Positions 51,784-61,315 of a stretch of 64,000 bases of DNA are shown piece by piece; the stretch's first letter is position 1, and every line of letters starts with the position of its first letter. The notes beneath the pieces were generated by a model, which searched no databases, was not told the origin of the DNA, and saw nothing but the letters and a program-made list of their open reading frames with translations. The DNA is from Paracoccaceae bacterium (GTDB lineage Bacteria; Pseudomonadota; Alphaproteobacteria; Rhodobacterales; Rhodobacteraceae): contig JANSXZ010000004.1 in NCBI GenBank assembly GCA_024742705.1, forward strand, positions 62,001 to 126,000. The letters are read 5' to 3'. Both the position numbers and the translations under genes were made by a program.

Positions 51784-53787
51784 ATGTTTGACACGATCCT
51801 GATCGCCAACCGCGGTGAAATCGCATGTCGCGTTATCCGCACCGCCCGGTCCATGGGCTTGCGTTGCGTGGCCGTCTATTCCGACGCCGACCGCGACGCG
51901 GCACATGTCGAGATGGCCGATCACGCCGTGCATATCGGTGGTCCGGCGCCGGCCGACAGTTATCTGCGCGGCGATGCGATCATAGCCGCGGCGCTGGATA
52001 GCGGCGCGCAGGCCATCCACCCGGGATACGGCTTTCTCAGCGAGAACCCCGGCTTCGTCGATGCAGTCGCCGCGGCGGGCCTTGTTTTCGTCGGCCCCTC
52101 GGCTGCGGCGATCCGGGCGATGGGCCTGAAAGACGCGGCCAAGGCGCTGATGATCCAGGCCGGCGTGCCCGTGGTTCCGGGCTATCACGGTGCCGGGCAA
52201 GATCCCGACATGTTGGCCGAGGAAGCGGGCCGGATCGGCTATCCGGTGCTGATCAAGGCCGTCGCCGGCGGCGGGGGCAAGGGCATGCGGCTTGTCGAAG
52301 CGCCCGCCGCATTCGCCGACGCCCTGCGCAGCGCGCAGGGCGAGGCGCGCACGGCTTTCGGCAATGCCGACGTGCTGGTCGAGAAATACGTCTCGAAACC
52401 GCGTCACATCGAAGTGCAGATCTTCGGCGATGGAACCCGTGCGGTGCATCTTTTCGAACGCGACTGTTCGTTGCAGCGACGCCACCAGAAGGTGATCGAG
52501 GAAGCCCCCGCGCCCGGCATGACGGAAGAGATGCGCGCGGCGATGGGGCAGGCTGCGGTCAAGGCCGCCGAGGCGATCGGCTATGCCGGAGCGGGCACCG
52601 TCGAATTCATCGTCGACGCATCCGAAGGGCTGCGCCCCGACAGGTTCTATTTCATGGAAATGAACACCCGGCTTCAGGTGGAACACCCGGTGACCGAAGC
52701 GGTCACCGGAATCGATCTGGTCGAATGGCAACTGCGCGTTGCCGCTGGCGCGGCCTTGCCTGCCGCTCAGGCCGATCTGGTGTTGAACGGCCATGCCTTC
52801 GAGGCACGGCTCTATGCCGAGGACGTGCCGCGAGGCTTCCTGCCGGCCACCGGAACCCTGGCGCATCTGGCCTTTCCCGAAGGTGCCCGCGCCGACAGCG
52901 GCGTGCGCCCCGGCGACAGCATCAGCCCCTGGTACGACCCGATGATCGCCAAGCTCATCGTCTGGGGGCCGACCCGCGCGATTGCGCTGGCGCGGTTGCG
53001 GCAGGCGCTGCGCGGCACCGAAGTGGGCGGCACGGTCACCAACCTTGCGTTTCTGGGGGCGCTGGCCGCGCATCCGGGGTTTGCTGCCGGCGACGTCGAC
53101 ACCGGCCTGATCGGCCGCGATCTGGAGCTTTTGGTGCCCGAACGCCGCCCGCACGACAGGGCGCGCGCCGCGGCGGCGCTTTCGGCGGCGGGTTTGCTGA
53201 CCGTGCCGGTCGAAACGGGTTCGGGTCCAGCGGCTCCGGACCGGGCCGGTTCGAGCCAGGCCGTGCGCGGTGGCGAAGAGCTTTCCGGGTTTTCCCTCTG
53301 GCAACCGCTGCGCCGCACTGTCAGTCTGACCTGGGAGGATGATGCGTTTGACGCGGTGTTGCAGGTGCACGGCCCGGACCACATCGAGATCGGCCTCGAC
53401 GGGGCCGCCCTTGTGGCGACGCGCGGGCGGACCGGCTGGCGGATCGACACGGTGCCGATGCCCGGATGCGTGCGCCGGGGCGACCGTGTGTTCGTGTTCG
53501 ACACCTTTGGCTTTGAATTCGGGATCGTCGATCCGCTGGACCGGGCCGCAGGCCGGTCGGGCGACGGCAACCTGATCGAGGCTCCGATGCCGGGACTGGT
53601 GAAATCCGTTTATGCGCAGGCCGGGCAGACGGTGCGGGCGGGCGACCGTCTGGCGGTTCTGGAGGCGATGAAGATGGAGCACGCGCTTCTGGCCGCGCGT
53701 GACGGGGTGGTGGCGGAAGTGTTGTGCCCCGCCGGCAGCCAGGTGGAGGCGGGTGCCGCGCTGGTCCGGCTGGAGCCGGAGACCTGA
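51784..53787 (+). CDS. liuD: 3-Methylcrotonyl-CoA carboxylase, biotin-carrying (alpha) subunit
   Basis: 667 residues: a biotin carboxylase domain (residues 1-445; MFDTILIANRGEIACRVIRT, glycine-rich AVAGGGGKGMR, FMEMNTRLQVEHPVTE), an inter-domain BT region, and a C-terminal biotin carrier domain with biotinylated K630 in LEAMKMEH. It carboxylates biotin with ATP and bicarbonate and passes it to LiuB. The start has AAAGGACCG upstream. The MFDTILIANRG start and intact motifs leave little doubt. Confidence 0.97.
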   Translation: MFDTILIANRGEIACRVIRTARSMGLRCVAVYSDADRDAAHVEMADHAVHIGGPAPADSYLRGDAIIAAALDSGAQAIHPGYGFLSENPGFVDAVAAAGLVFVGPSAAAIRAMGLKDAAKALMIQAGVPVVPGYHGAGQDPDMLAEEAGRIGYPVLIKAVAGGGGKGMRLVEAPAAFADALRSAQGEARTAFGNADVLVEKYVSKPRHIEVQIFGDGTRAVHLFERDCSLQRRHQKVIEEAPAPGMTEEMRAAMGQAAVKAAEAIGYAGAGTVEFIVDASEGLRPDRFYFMEMNTRLQVEHPVTEAVTGIDLVEWQLRVAAGAALPAAQADLVLNGHAFEARLYAEDVPRGFLPATGTLAHLAFPEGARADSGVRPGDSISPWYDPMIAKLIVWGPTRAIALARLRQALRGTEVGGTVTNLAFLGALAAHPGFAAGDVDTGLIGRDLELLVPERRPHDRARAAAALSAAGLLTVPVETGSGPAAPDRAGSSQAVRGGEELSGFSLWQPLRRTVSLTWEDDAFDAVLQVHGPDHIEIGLDGAALVATRGRTGWRIDTVPMPGCVRRGDRVFVFDTFGFEFGIVDPLDRAAGRSGDGNLIEAPMPGLVKSVYAQAGQTVRAGDRLAVLEAMKMEHALLAARDGVVAEVLCPAGSQVEAGAALVRLEPET

Positions 53788-53802
53788 GGCGCGGGCTGCG
53801 CG

Positions 53803-53835
53803 GACGGAAGATGAGTATTTCTGGAACAATGAAAG
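53803..53835. repeat. Short intergenic element GGAAGATGAGTATTTCTGG
   Basis: The string GGAAGATGAGTATTTCTGG with the following AACAATGAAAGGG sits between liuD and liuE and supplies part of the liuE leader. It resembles a short sequence I recognise as recurrent upstream of genes in Rhodobacterales; it lacks the GC hairpin of the other copies. Confidence 0.4.
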
Positions 53836-53848
53836 GGAGGAGGCGGAG

Positions 53849-54736
53849 ATGAAAGCGGAGCGGGTCGAGATTTTCGAAGTGGGGCCGCGCGACGGCCTGC
53901 AGAACGAGGCGCGCGAGATCGCGGTGGAAGACAAGATCGCGCTGGTCGATCTGTTGAGCGAGGCCGGGTTTCGACGCATCGAGGTGGCGAGTTTCGTCAG
54001 CCCCAGGTGGGTGCCGCAGATGGCCGGAAGCGCCGGGGTTCTGGCCGGGATCAAGCGGGCACCGGGTGTGCGTTATGCGGCGCTGACGCCGAACATGCGT
54101 GGTTATGACGACGCCCTAATGGCGAAGGCCGACGAGATCGCCGTGTTCGGATCGGCGAGCGAGGGTTTTTCGAAGGCCAACATCAATGCGACGGTGGCAG
54201 AATCGCTGGAACGGTTCCGGCCGTTGCTGGCGGCGGCGCGGCATATCGATCTGCCTGTACGCGGTTATGTGAGTTGTGTCACCGATTGCCCCTTCGACGG
54301 GCCGACGCCGCCTGAAAAGGTGGCGGAGGTAGCCGATGCGCTGTTTGCAATGGGCTGCTACGAGATTTCGCTGGGCGACACCTTGGGGCAGGCCACCCCC
54401 GCGAGCATCGCGCGGATGCTGATGGCGGTGCGCGAGCGGGTTCCGGTGGGCCGTCTGGCGGGCCATTATCACGACACGGCGGGGCGCGCGCTGGCGAACA
54501 TCGATGCGTCGCTGTCGCTGGGGGTGCGGGTGTTCGATGCGGCGGTTGGCGGGCTGGGGGGATGCCCCTATGCGCCCGGATCGTCGGGCAATGTGGCCAC
54601 CGAGGCGGTGGCGGCGCATCTGGCACGCCTTGGCTATCAGACCGGTCTGGACATGGATCGTCTGGCGCGGGCTTCGGCGTTGGCGCGCGAACTGTGCGGC
54701 GGCTCTGCGGCGCTGGCCGGGCAGGCGGAGGGGTAG
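53849..54736 (+). CDS. liuE: Hydroxymethylglutaryl-CoA lyase
   Basis: A 295-residue TIM-barrel lyase that splits HMG-CoA into acetoacetate and acetyl-CoA, the last step of leucine catabolism. Motifs: VGPRDGLQNEA at the N terminus (metal Asp and catalytic Arg), GYVSCVTDCPFDG, GHYHDTAGRALAN (metal histidines) and GLGGCPYAPGSSGN with catalytic C239. GGGAGGAGGCGG precedes the ATG. liuC starts 6 bases after the stop. Confidence 0.97.
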   Translation: MKAERVEIFEVGPRDGLQNEAREIAVEDKIALVDLLSEAGFRRIEVASFVSPRWVPQMAGSAGVLAGIKRAPGVRYAALTPNMRGYDDALMAKADEIAVFGSASEGFSKANINATVAESLERFRPLLAAARHIDLPVRGYVSCVTDCPFDGPTPPEKVAEVADALFAMGCYEISLGDTLGQATPASIARMLMAVRERVPVGRLAGHYHDTAGRALANIDASLSLGVRVFDAAVGGLGGCPYAPGSSGNVATEAVAAHLARLGYQTGLDMDRLARASALARELCGGSAALAGQAEG

Positions 54737-54742
54737 GGCGCG

Positions 54743-55525
54743 ATGTACGAAACCCTGGAACTGAGCACCGACGCGCGCGGGGTTGCGCGTCTGGTTCTGA
54801 ACCGCCCGGACAAGCACAATGCGATGTCGGCGCCCATGTTGGCGGAATTGACCGAGGCGGCGGCGCGGCTGGGGCAAGATCCGGCCGTGCGTGTTGTGGT
54901 GCTGAGCGGTAACGGCCGCAGCTTCTGTGCCGGGGGGGATCTGGCGTGGATGCGCGAACAGATGGCCGCAGATCCCGAGACGCGGGCCCGTGAGGCGGCC
55001 AAACTGGCCTATATGTTGCAAGCGCTGAACACCCTGCCCAAGCCTTTGATTGGCGCGATCCAGGGAAATGCCTTTGGCGGCGGCTGTGGCATGGCGGCGG
55101 TGTGTGACGTGGCGGTGGGCGCCGATCATCTGAAGATGGGTTTCACCGAAACCCGTCTGGGTATCCTGCCCGCCACCATCGGGCCCTATGTGATCGCGCG
55201 GATGGGCGAGGGCCGGGCGCGGCGGGTGTTCATGTCGGCGCGGTTGTTCGGCGCGGATGAGGCGGTGGACCTGGGGCTGTTGGCGCGCGCGGTGCCGGCG
55301 GCGGATCTTGAGGCTGCTGTCGAGGCCGAGGTGGCGCCCTATCTGGCCTGCGCGCCGGGGGCGGTGGCCGCGTCCAAGGCGCTGGCGCGGGAACTGGGGC
55401 CGCAAATCGATGCGGCCACCATCGAGATGACGGTGCAGGCTTTGCGGGCGCGTTGGGAGACCGAAGAGGCCCGCGAGGGCATTTCGGCGTTTTTCGACCG
55501 GCGCGCGCCGGGCTGGGCAACCTGA
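54743..55525 (+). CDS. liuC: Methylglutaconyl-CoA hydratase (enoyl-CoA hydratase family)
   Basis: A 260-residue crotonase-fold enzyme. It should hydrate 3-methylglutaconyl-CoA to HMG-CoA, the step between LiuBD and LiuE. Oxyanion-hole regions are SFCAGGDLAWM and AIQGNAFGGGCGMAAVCD; the second catalytic Glu lies in GFTETRLGILPATIGPYV. Position at the end of the liu operon supports this over a general enoyl-CoA hydratase. No terminator is obvious before the nuo promoter region. Confidence 0.93.
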   Translation: MYETLELSTDARGVARLVLNRPDKHNAMSAPMLAELTEAAARLGQDPAVRVVVLSGNGRSFCAGGDLAWMREQMAADPETRAREAAKLAYMLQALNTLPKPLIGAIQGNAFGGGCGMAAVCDVAVGADHLKMGFTETRLGILPATIGPYVIARMGEGRARRVFMSARLFGADEAVDLGLLARAVPAADLEAAVEAEVAPYLACAPGAVAASKALARELGPQIDAATIEMTVQALRARWETEEAREGISAFFDRRAPGWAT

Positions 55526-55556
55526 CTCGGGGCCTGTGCCGGGGCGGCGGCCGACC

Positions 55557-55568
55557 GCTTGTGATCAC
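55557..55568. promoter_or_regulatory. Perfect 12-bp palindrome upstream of nuoA
   Basis: TTGTGATCACAA is fully self-complementary and stands alone in the 184-base gap between liuC and nuoA, 142 bases before the nuoA start. It resembles fused CRP/FNR-type half sites, but the spacing of those families is not met. Confidence 0.45.
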
Positions 55569-55607
55569 AAATCCCGGATGCGTCGATTTCGCCGGGTGCG
55601 AAGCGCG

Positions 55608-55626
55608 CGGGCTCGGTTGACCCGAG
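55608..55626 (+). terminator. Hairpin in the liuC-nuoA gap, weak terminator candidate
   Basis: GGCTCGG and CCGAGCC form a 7-bp stem with a TTGAC loop, but no T-run follows. It could end liu transcripts by a factor-dependent route or lie in the nuo leader. Confidence 0.35.
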
Positions 55627-55709
55627 CCGGAGGCGGGGCTAAACCCGGGGGTGTCAACCCAGCCGTTTGACCCGCGCCCCCGCCGGGCGCCACGAAAAGG
55701 AGCCGCCTT

Positions 55710-56706
<997 letters not shown>

Positions 56707-56708
56707 TC

Positions 56709-57314
56709 ATGTCCGCGGCTCTCAGCGAACTGGGCGAATACATCGCGACCAAGCGCCAAGAATGTGTGCTCGACTGGGATGTCAGCCAGGATGAGCTGAA
56801 CCTCGACGTGACCCCGTCGAACATCGTCGGGCTGCTCGAATTTCTCAAGACCGATCCGACCTGCCGGTTCTCGACGCTGGTCGATGTCACGGCGGTGGAC
56901 TACCCCGAGCGTGCGAAGCGGTTCGACGTGGTCTATCACCTGCTGTCGATGTATCAGAACCAACGGATCCGCCTGCGCGTTTCGGTGCGCGCCGACGATC
57001 TGGTGCCTTCCGCCATTCCGGTGCACCCCTGCGCCAACTGGTTCGAACGCGAGGTGTTCGACATGTTCGGCATCCTCTTTTCCGGCCACCCCGACCTGCG
57101 CCGTATCCTCACGGACTATGGCTTTCGCGGCCATCCGCTGCGCAAGGATTTCCCCACGACAGGCTATACCGAGGTCCGCTATGACGAAGTGCAGAAGCGC
57201 GTCGTCTACGAGCCGGTTTCTCTGGTGCAGGAGTACCGCCAGTTCGATTTCATGAGCCCCTGGGAGGGCGCGCAATACGTCCTGCCCGGCGACGAGAAGA
57301 CGGAGGCCAAATGA
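56709..57314 (+). CDS. nuoC: NADH-quinone oxidoreductase subunit C
   Basis: A 201-residue peripheral-arm (30-kDa type) subunit, separate from NuoD as usual in alphaproteobacteria. Signature: [25 protein letters not shown] and [18 protein letters not shown]. Two ATGs compete (56703 and 56709); GAGGAGGT ending at 56702 favours 56709. Stop overlaps the next small gene by ATGA. Confidence 0.97.
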   Translation: MSAALSELGEYIATKRQECVLDWDVSQDELNLDVTPSNIVGLLEFLKTDPTCRFSTLVDVTAVDYPERAKRFDVVYHLLSMYQNQRIRLRVSVRADDLVPSAIPVHPCANWFEREVFDMFGILFSGHPDLRRILTDYGFRGHPLRKDFPTTGYTEVRYDEVQKRVVYEPVSLVQEYRQFDFMSPWEGAQYVLPGDEKTEAK

Positions 57315-57487
57315 CCGAGTTCGTGGTCTGGGCGCTGTTCACGGTTGCCACCGTCATTCCCATGCTGAAGCTGCTGCCGCACTTCGGTCTGCAAAAGGCA
57401 TGGGCGGCGCTTTGGGTGTTGCCGGTGGGGGCGCTGATCCTGCTGTGGGTCATGGCGATGAAGCTTCAGGACATGGAGCGGCGCTAA
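57311..57487 (+). CDS. 58-aa hydrophobic protein in nuo operon
   Basis: Reads [20 protein letters not shown], then a second hydrophobic helix ([19 protein letters not shown]) and a basic tail DMERR: two predicted transmembrane segments. Its start overlaps the nuoC stop (ATGA) and its TAA overlaps the next start (TAATG), strong evidence for translation although the gene is short. Small ORFs of this kind interrupt the nuo operons of Rhodobacter relatives. The role is unknown; a complex I assembly or accessory membrane subunit is a guess. Confidence 0.75.
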   Translation: MTEFVVWALFTVATVIPMLKLLPHFGLQKAWAALWVLPVGALILLWVMAMKLQDMERR

Positions 57488-57870
57488 TGACCGAGACAGC
57501 ACATTCGGCTGTCCGGGCCGCGGCGGTGGCCTATTGCCACGGCGTGCATGATGCCGATGCAGCGGTCTTCGCCGCGCTCTGCCACGAGGCATTCCACATG
57601 TCCGCGCTGGCCGGATCCGGCGCGGTCCCGGTCTGGGACAAGACGGCCTATCTGGAACGTCTCGCCGCACGCGGGCCCGCCGAAGGCGCGCCGGTCTATG
57701 AAATCCTCGACATCGACGTGGCCGAGGACGCCATCGCGCGGGTCAAGCTGCGGGTCGCGGTGCCGCCGCGCGTGTTCGAGGACTATCTCGGTTTCATCCG
57801 CGTCGGTGCGGAATGGAAACTGATAAACAAGCTTTTCCGGACCGCCGAAGGTCCGGCTCTCGAAGGATGA
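57487..57870 (+). CDS. NTF2-like protein in nuo operon
   Basis: A 127-residue SnoaL/NTF2-like protein: N-terminal helices ([21 protein letters not shown]), then [21 protein letters not shown] and [16 protein letters not shown] strands. It is related in pattern to the NTF2-like protein at 26965. Coupled to the upstream 58-aa gene by TAATG and followed within 5 bases by nuoD. It is probably an operon-specific accessory protein; no catalytic residues can be named. Confidence 0.8.
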   Translation: MTETAHSAVRAAAVAYCHGVHDADAAVFAALCHEAFHMSALAGSGAVPVWDKTAYLERLAARGPAEGAPVYEILDIDVAEDAIARVKLRVAVPPRVFEDYLGFIRVGAEWKLINKLFRTAEGPALEG

Positions 57871-57874
57871 GGTG

Positions 57875-59092
57875 ATGCCGATGGATGGCTCCAAATTCGA
57901 CGACGTCCTGACGGGCGAACAGAAGATCCGCAACTTCAACATCAACTTCGGGCCGCAACACCCAGCTGCACATGGCGTTTTGCGGCTTGTGCTCGAGCTT
58001 GACGGCGAAATCGTCGAACGCTGCGATCCGCATATCGGTCTGCTGCACCGCGGCACCGAAAAGCTGATGGAAAGCCGCACCTACCTGCAAAACCTGCCCT
58101 ACTTCGACCGCCTCGACTATGTTGCGCCGATGAACCAGGAACACGCCTGGTGCCTGGCCATCGAAAAGCTGACCGGCGTGCAGGTGCCGCGCCGCGCCTC
58201 GCTGATCCGGGTGCTCTTCTGCGAAATCGGCCGCATCCTGTCGCATATCCTGAACGTGACCACACAGGCAATGGACGTGGGCGCGCTTACGCCGCCGCTC
58301 TGGGGGTTCGAGGAACGCGAAAAACTGATGGTGTTCTACGAACGCGCCTGCGGGGCGCGTCTTCACGCCGCCTACTTCCGGCCCGGCGGCGTGCATCAGG
58401 ATCTGCCCGACGCCCTGCTCGACGACATCGAGGAATGGGCCCATCATTTCCCCAGCGTGCTGGATGACATCGATGGGCTGCTGACCGAAAACCGCATCTT
58501 CAAACAGCGCAACGCCGACATCGGCGTAGTCAGCGAACAGGACATCCAGAACTTCGGGTTTTCCGGCGTGATGGTGCGCGGTTCCGGGCTGGCATGGGAT
58601 CTGCGCCGCGCGCAACCCTACGAATGCTACGACGAATTCACATTCCAGATCCCCGTTGGCAAGAATGGCGATTGTTACGATCGTTACCTGTGCCGCATGG
58701 AGGAAATGCGCCAGTCCACTTCGATCATCCTTCAGGCCGTGACCAAGCTGCGCGAAACCCCCGGCGACGTGCTGGCGCGCGGCAAGATCACCCCGCCCAG
58801 CCGCGGCGACATGAAAACCTCGATGGAAGCGCTGATCCATCACTTCACTATCTCCACCGAGGGCTTCCATGTGCCCGCCGGCGAAGTCTATTGCGCGGTC
58901 GAGGCGCCGAAGGGTGAATTCGGCGTGTATCTCGTGGCCGATGGCAGCAACAAACCCTACCGCGCCAAGCTGCGCGCGCCCGGTTTCCTTCATCTTCAGG
59001 CCATGGATCACATCGCCCGCGGTCACCAACTGGCCGACGTGGCCGCCATCATCGGCACGCTCGATGTGGTCTTCGGCGAAATCGACCGCTGA
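57875..59092 (+). CDS. nuoD: NADH-quinone oxidoreductase subunit D
   Basis: A 405-residue (49-kDa type) subunit, evolved from a NiFe-hydrogenase large subunit and forming the quinone pocket with NuoB. Hallmarks: [29 protein letters not shown] with the conserved His/Arg, [15 protein letters not shown], and [17 protein letters not shown] near the end. GTG 57872, ATG 57875 and ATG 57881 are all possible starts after AAGGATGAGG; 57875 is given. The C terminus FGEIDR is standard. Confidence 0.97.
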   Translation: MPMDGSKFDDVLTGEQKIRNFNINFGPQHPAAHGVLRLVLELDGEIVERCDPHIGLLHRGTEKLMESRTYLQNLPYFDRLDYVAPMNQEHAWCLAIEKLTGVQVPRRASLIRVLFCEIGRILSHILNVTTQAMDVGALTPPLWGFEEREKLMVFYERACGARLHAAYFRPGGVHQDLPDALLDDIEEWAHHFPSVLDDIDGLLTENRIFKQRNADIGVVSEQDIQNFGFSGVMVRGSGLAWDLRRAQPYECYDEFTFQIPVGKNGDCYDRYLCRMEEMRQSTSIILQAVTKLRETPGDVLARGKITPPSRGDMKTSMEALIHHFTISTEGFHVPAGEVYCAVEAPKGEFGVYLVADGSNKPYRAKLRAPGFLHLQAMDHIARGHQLADVAAIIGTLDVVFGEIDR

Positions 59093-59144
59093 CATGGCCG
59101 CAACCCGCGCAAATCACCGCCCATGCGATGACGCGGCGCGCGGC

Positions 59145-59190
59145 CTGTCCTTTCATCTTGCCCGAAAAACTCCCGCCGGAGGCTCCCTGC
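59145..59190. repeat. Dispersed intergenic repeat, partial copy f
   Basis: CTTTCATCTTGCCCGAAAAA, then CTCCCGCCGGAGGCTCCCTG. The first part matches copy c. It lies between nuoD and nuoE. Confidence 0.45.
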
Positions 59191-59219
59191 CTCACAATCC
59201 GCTCTGAAAGTTCCAAGTC

Positions 59220-60248
59220 ATGCTCCGCCGTCTCCATCCCGATCAACCCGCAAGCTTCGCATTCACGCCCGACAACCTCGCCTGGGCGCAGGGCCAGATC
59301 AGCAAATATCCCGAAGGTCGGCAGGCCAGCGCGATCATCCCGCTGCTGTGGCGCGCGCAGGAGCAGGAAGGCTGGCTCACCCGCCCGGCGATCGAAACCG
59401 TCGCGGACATGCTCGGCCTCGCCTACATCCGGGCCCTCGAGGTCGCTTCTTTCTACTTCATGTTCCAGCTCCAGCCGGTCGGCTCGGCGGCGCATGTGCA
59501 GATCTGCGGCACCACGTCCTGCATGATCTGCGGCGCCGAGGATCTGGTGGCGGTCTGCCGCGACAAGATCGCCCCGCGCCCTCACGCGCTCAGCGCGGAT
59601 GGCCGGTTCAGCTGGGAAGAGGTGGAATGCCTCGGCGCCTGCGCCAACGCGCCGATGGCGCAGATCGGCAAGGATTACTACGAGGATCTGACCGCCGCGC
59701 GGCTTGCCGAGATCCTCGATGAAATCGCCGCCGGCGGGGTGCCGGTGCCGGGTCCGCAGAACGGCCGCTATGCCGCCGAACCGCTGGGTGGCCCGACCAG
59801 CCTGACCGCCTATTCGGACGACCGGATGGCGCGGAACGCCAGCGTCGCGCTGGCGCTCGATATCGGCGACACGCTGAAACGGATCGATGGCACCGAGGTG
59901 CCGCTGGTCACACCCTGGCGCCAGATCCCGGCCAATGCCGATCCCGCGCCCGCATCCGAACCCGCGCCCGAAACCGGCGCCGGCCCGGCGCCGGAACCGG
60001 CCCGGCCCGCCGCGCTGGACGGGCCGCGCGACGCGGGCCCCGACGATCTCAAGCAGATCAAGGGCGTCGGCCCCAAGCTCGAGGCGCTGCTGCATCAGCT
60101 TGGATTTTTCCATTTCGACCAGATCGCGGCCTGGACCGATGCCGAGATCGCCTGGGTCGACGACAACCTGGAAGGTTTCAAGGGCCGGGTGTCGCGTGAC
60201 AACTGGGTAAAACAGGCGCGCGCTCTTGCCGAAGAGCAGGAGACGTAA
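59220..60248 (+). CDS. nuoE: NADH-quinone oxidoreductase subunit E with C-terminal HhH extension
   Basis: 342 residues, about twice the common bacterial length. Residues 1-165 are the 24-kDa thioredoxin-like [2Fe-2S] (N1a) domain with C96, C101, C137 and C141. A Pro/Ala-rich linker (~240-272) leads to a helix-hairpin-helix module at 274-342 ([20 protein letters not shown] and on). Long NuoE forms are known in Rhodobacter relatives. The same module recurs in the next gene. The weak upstream site (GAAAGTTCC) makes the start slightly uncertain, but [10 protein letters not shown] suits the family. Confidence 0.95.
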   Translation: MLRRLHPDQPASFAFTPDNLAWAQGQISKYPEGRQASAIIPLLWRAQEQEGWLTRPAIETVADMLGLAYIRALEVASFYFMFQLQPVGSAAHVQICGTTSCMICGAEDLVAVCRDKIAPRPHALSADGRFSWEEVECLGACANAPMAQIGKDYYEDLTAARLAEILDEIAAGGVPVPGPQNGRYAAEPLGGPTSLTAYSDDRMARNASVALALDIGDTLKRIDGTEVPLVTPWRQIPANADPAPASEPAPETGAGPAPEPARPAALDGPRDAGPDDLKQIKGVGPKLEALLHQLGFFHFDQIAAWTDAEIAWVDDNLEGFKGRVSRDNWVKQARALAEEQET

Positions 60249-60321
60249 TCCCCCAAACGTGCGATAATGGACGGCATCTACAGAGACTGACGGTCACACG
60301 ATACAAGGGAGAACCGGGGAC

Positions 60322-61068
60322 ATGGACAACAAATCAGGATCTATCACCTGCGCTGCGGGATGCTGGCTGGTTGCTTTGCTGGGGGGCGTTCTGGCCTTCG
60401 CGCTGTTGATGGTGCTGGGGGGATGGACATTCCTTCAGGCGGTCTTTGCCGGCTCGGTGCTGGCCGGCATCGCCGGTCTGATCATCTCGCGCATCATGTG
60501 CACCCCCTTGCCCGCTCCGGGCGCGGCCAGCGTCACCGCCGCGCCACGTCCCGCACCGGCACCGAAACCGGCACAGGCACCCGCCGCTCCCGCGGCCGAA
60601 GCCCCTGCCGCGCCGGCTTCCGAGGCCGCGGCCGATGGCGATGCGCCCAAGGTCACACCCTCGGCCGCCTTGCCGGGTCAGGCCGAACTGGCCGCGCGCA
60701 AGGGCACATGGACCTACGCCAGCGATGCCGCGCCGGCCCCGGCTGCCGTTTCCGCCTCGGTTGAAACCGTCCCGGCCGATGCCGCCGACGCTGTCGCCGA
60801 AGCCGAACCGACCCTGCTGAACGCCGCCCGCGACGGCAAGCCCGACGATCTGAAACTGATCAAGGGCGTTGGTCCGAAACTGGAAAGCACGCTGAACGAG
60901 TTGGGCTTTTATCACTTCGACCAGATCGCCAACTGGACCGAGGCGGAAATCGCATGGGTCGATACCCGGCTGAAGTTCAAGGGACGGATCCTGCGCGACG
61001 GCTGGCAGGACCAGGCGCGGATTCTCGCCGAAGGCGGCGAAACCGAATTCTCGAAACGCAACGGGTGA
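60322..61068 (+). CDS. Membrane protein with NuoE-like helix-hairpin-helix domain
   Basis: 248 residues: two N-terminal transmembrane helices (~residues 11-33 and 37-58, Cys-containing), a long Ala/Pro linker, and residues 174-238 forming a domain closely similar to the C-terminal module of NuoE ([39 protein letters not shown]). HhH modules often bind DNA or proteins. In this setting a protein-protein role anchoring NuoE or complex I assembly at the membrane is more likely. AGGGAGAACC precedes the ATG. Lies between nuoE and nuoF. Confidence 0.8.
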   Translation: MDNKSGSITCAAGCWLVALLGGVLAFALLMVLGGWTFLQAVFAGSVLAGIAGLIISRIMCTPLPAPGAASVTAAPRPAPAPKPAQAPAAPAAEAPAAPASEAAADGDAPKVTPSAALPGQAELAARKGTWTYASDAAPAPAAVSASVETVPADAADAVAEAEPTLLNAARDGKPDDLKLIKGVGPKLESTLNELGFYHFDQIANWTEAEIAWVDTRLKFKGRILRDGWQDQARILAEGGETEFSKRNG

Positions 61069-61085
61069 CAGGACCACCAAAGCGC

Positions 61086-61310
61086 ATGAGCACCGAACAG
61101 GACCGCAAGATCGCCGCCAAGGGCCGGCATGTGTCTCTGGTGATCGCCGGAACCATGATCCTCTGGCTGGCGGCGCAATGGATCGGCGGCGCAATTGGCC
61201 TTCCGTCGCGATATGTGTTCCTGTTCGATCTTCTGGCGCTGGCCGGTTTGATCTACGCGGGCGTGAACATCTTGCAAATCTGGCGCGCGCGCCGGAACAG
61301 TGAAGGGTAA
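61086..61310 (+). CDS. DUF5337-type small membrane protein
   Basis: 74 residues: a polar start ([15 protein letters not shown]), two transmembrane helices ([20 protein letters not shown] and [19 protein letters not shown]), and a C-terminal Arg-rich cytoplasmic end. Resembles the DUF5337 proteins found next to nuoF in Rhodobacterales. Five bases before nuoF, thus cotranscribed. Function unknown. Confidence 0.8.
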   Translation: MSTEQDRKIAAKGRHVSLVIAGTMILWLAAQWIGGAIGLPSRYVFLFDLLALAGLIYAGVNILQIWRARRNSEG

Positions 61311-61315
61311 CAAAG

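Noticed and set aside
49978-54054. A 1358-codon open frame antisense to liuB and liuD
   Set aside because: It is a shadow of highly GC3-biased genes on the plus strand; its translation has no domain and is His/Arg/Gly-rich, while the plus strand encodes complete enzymes.
59094-59207. A 37-codon ORF between nuoD and nuoE
   Set aside because: It has no ribosome-binding site of its own and coincides with a dispersed intergenic repeat.
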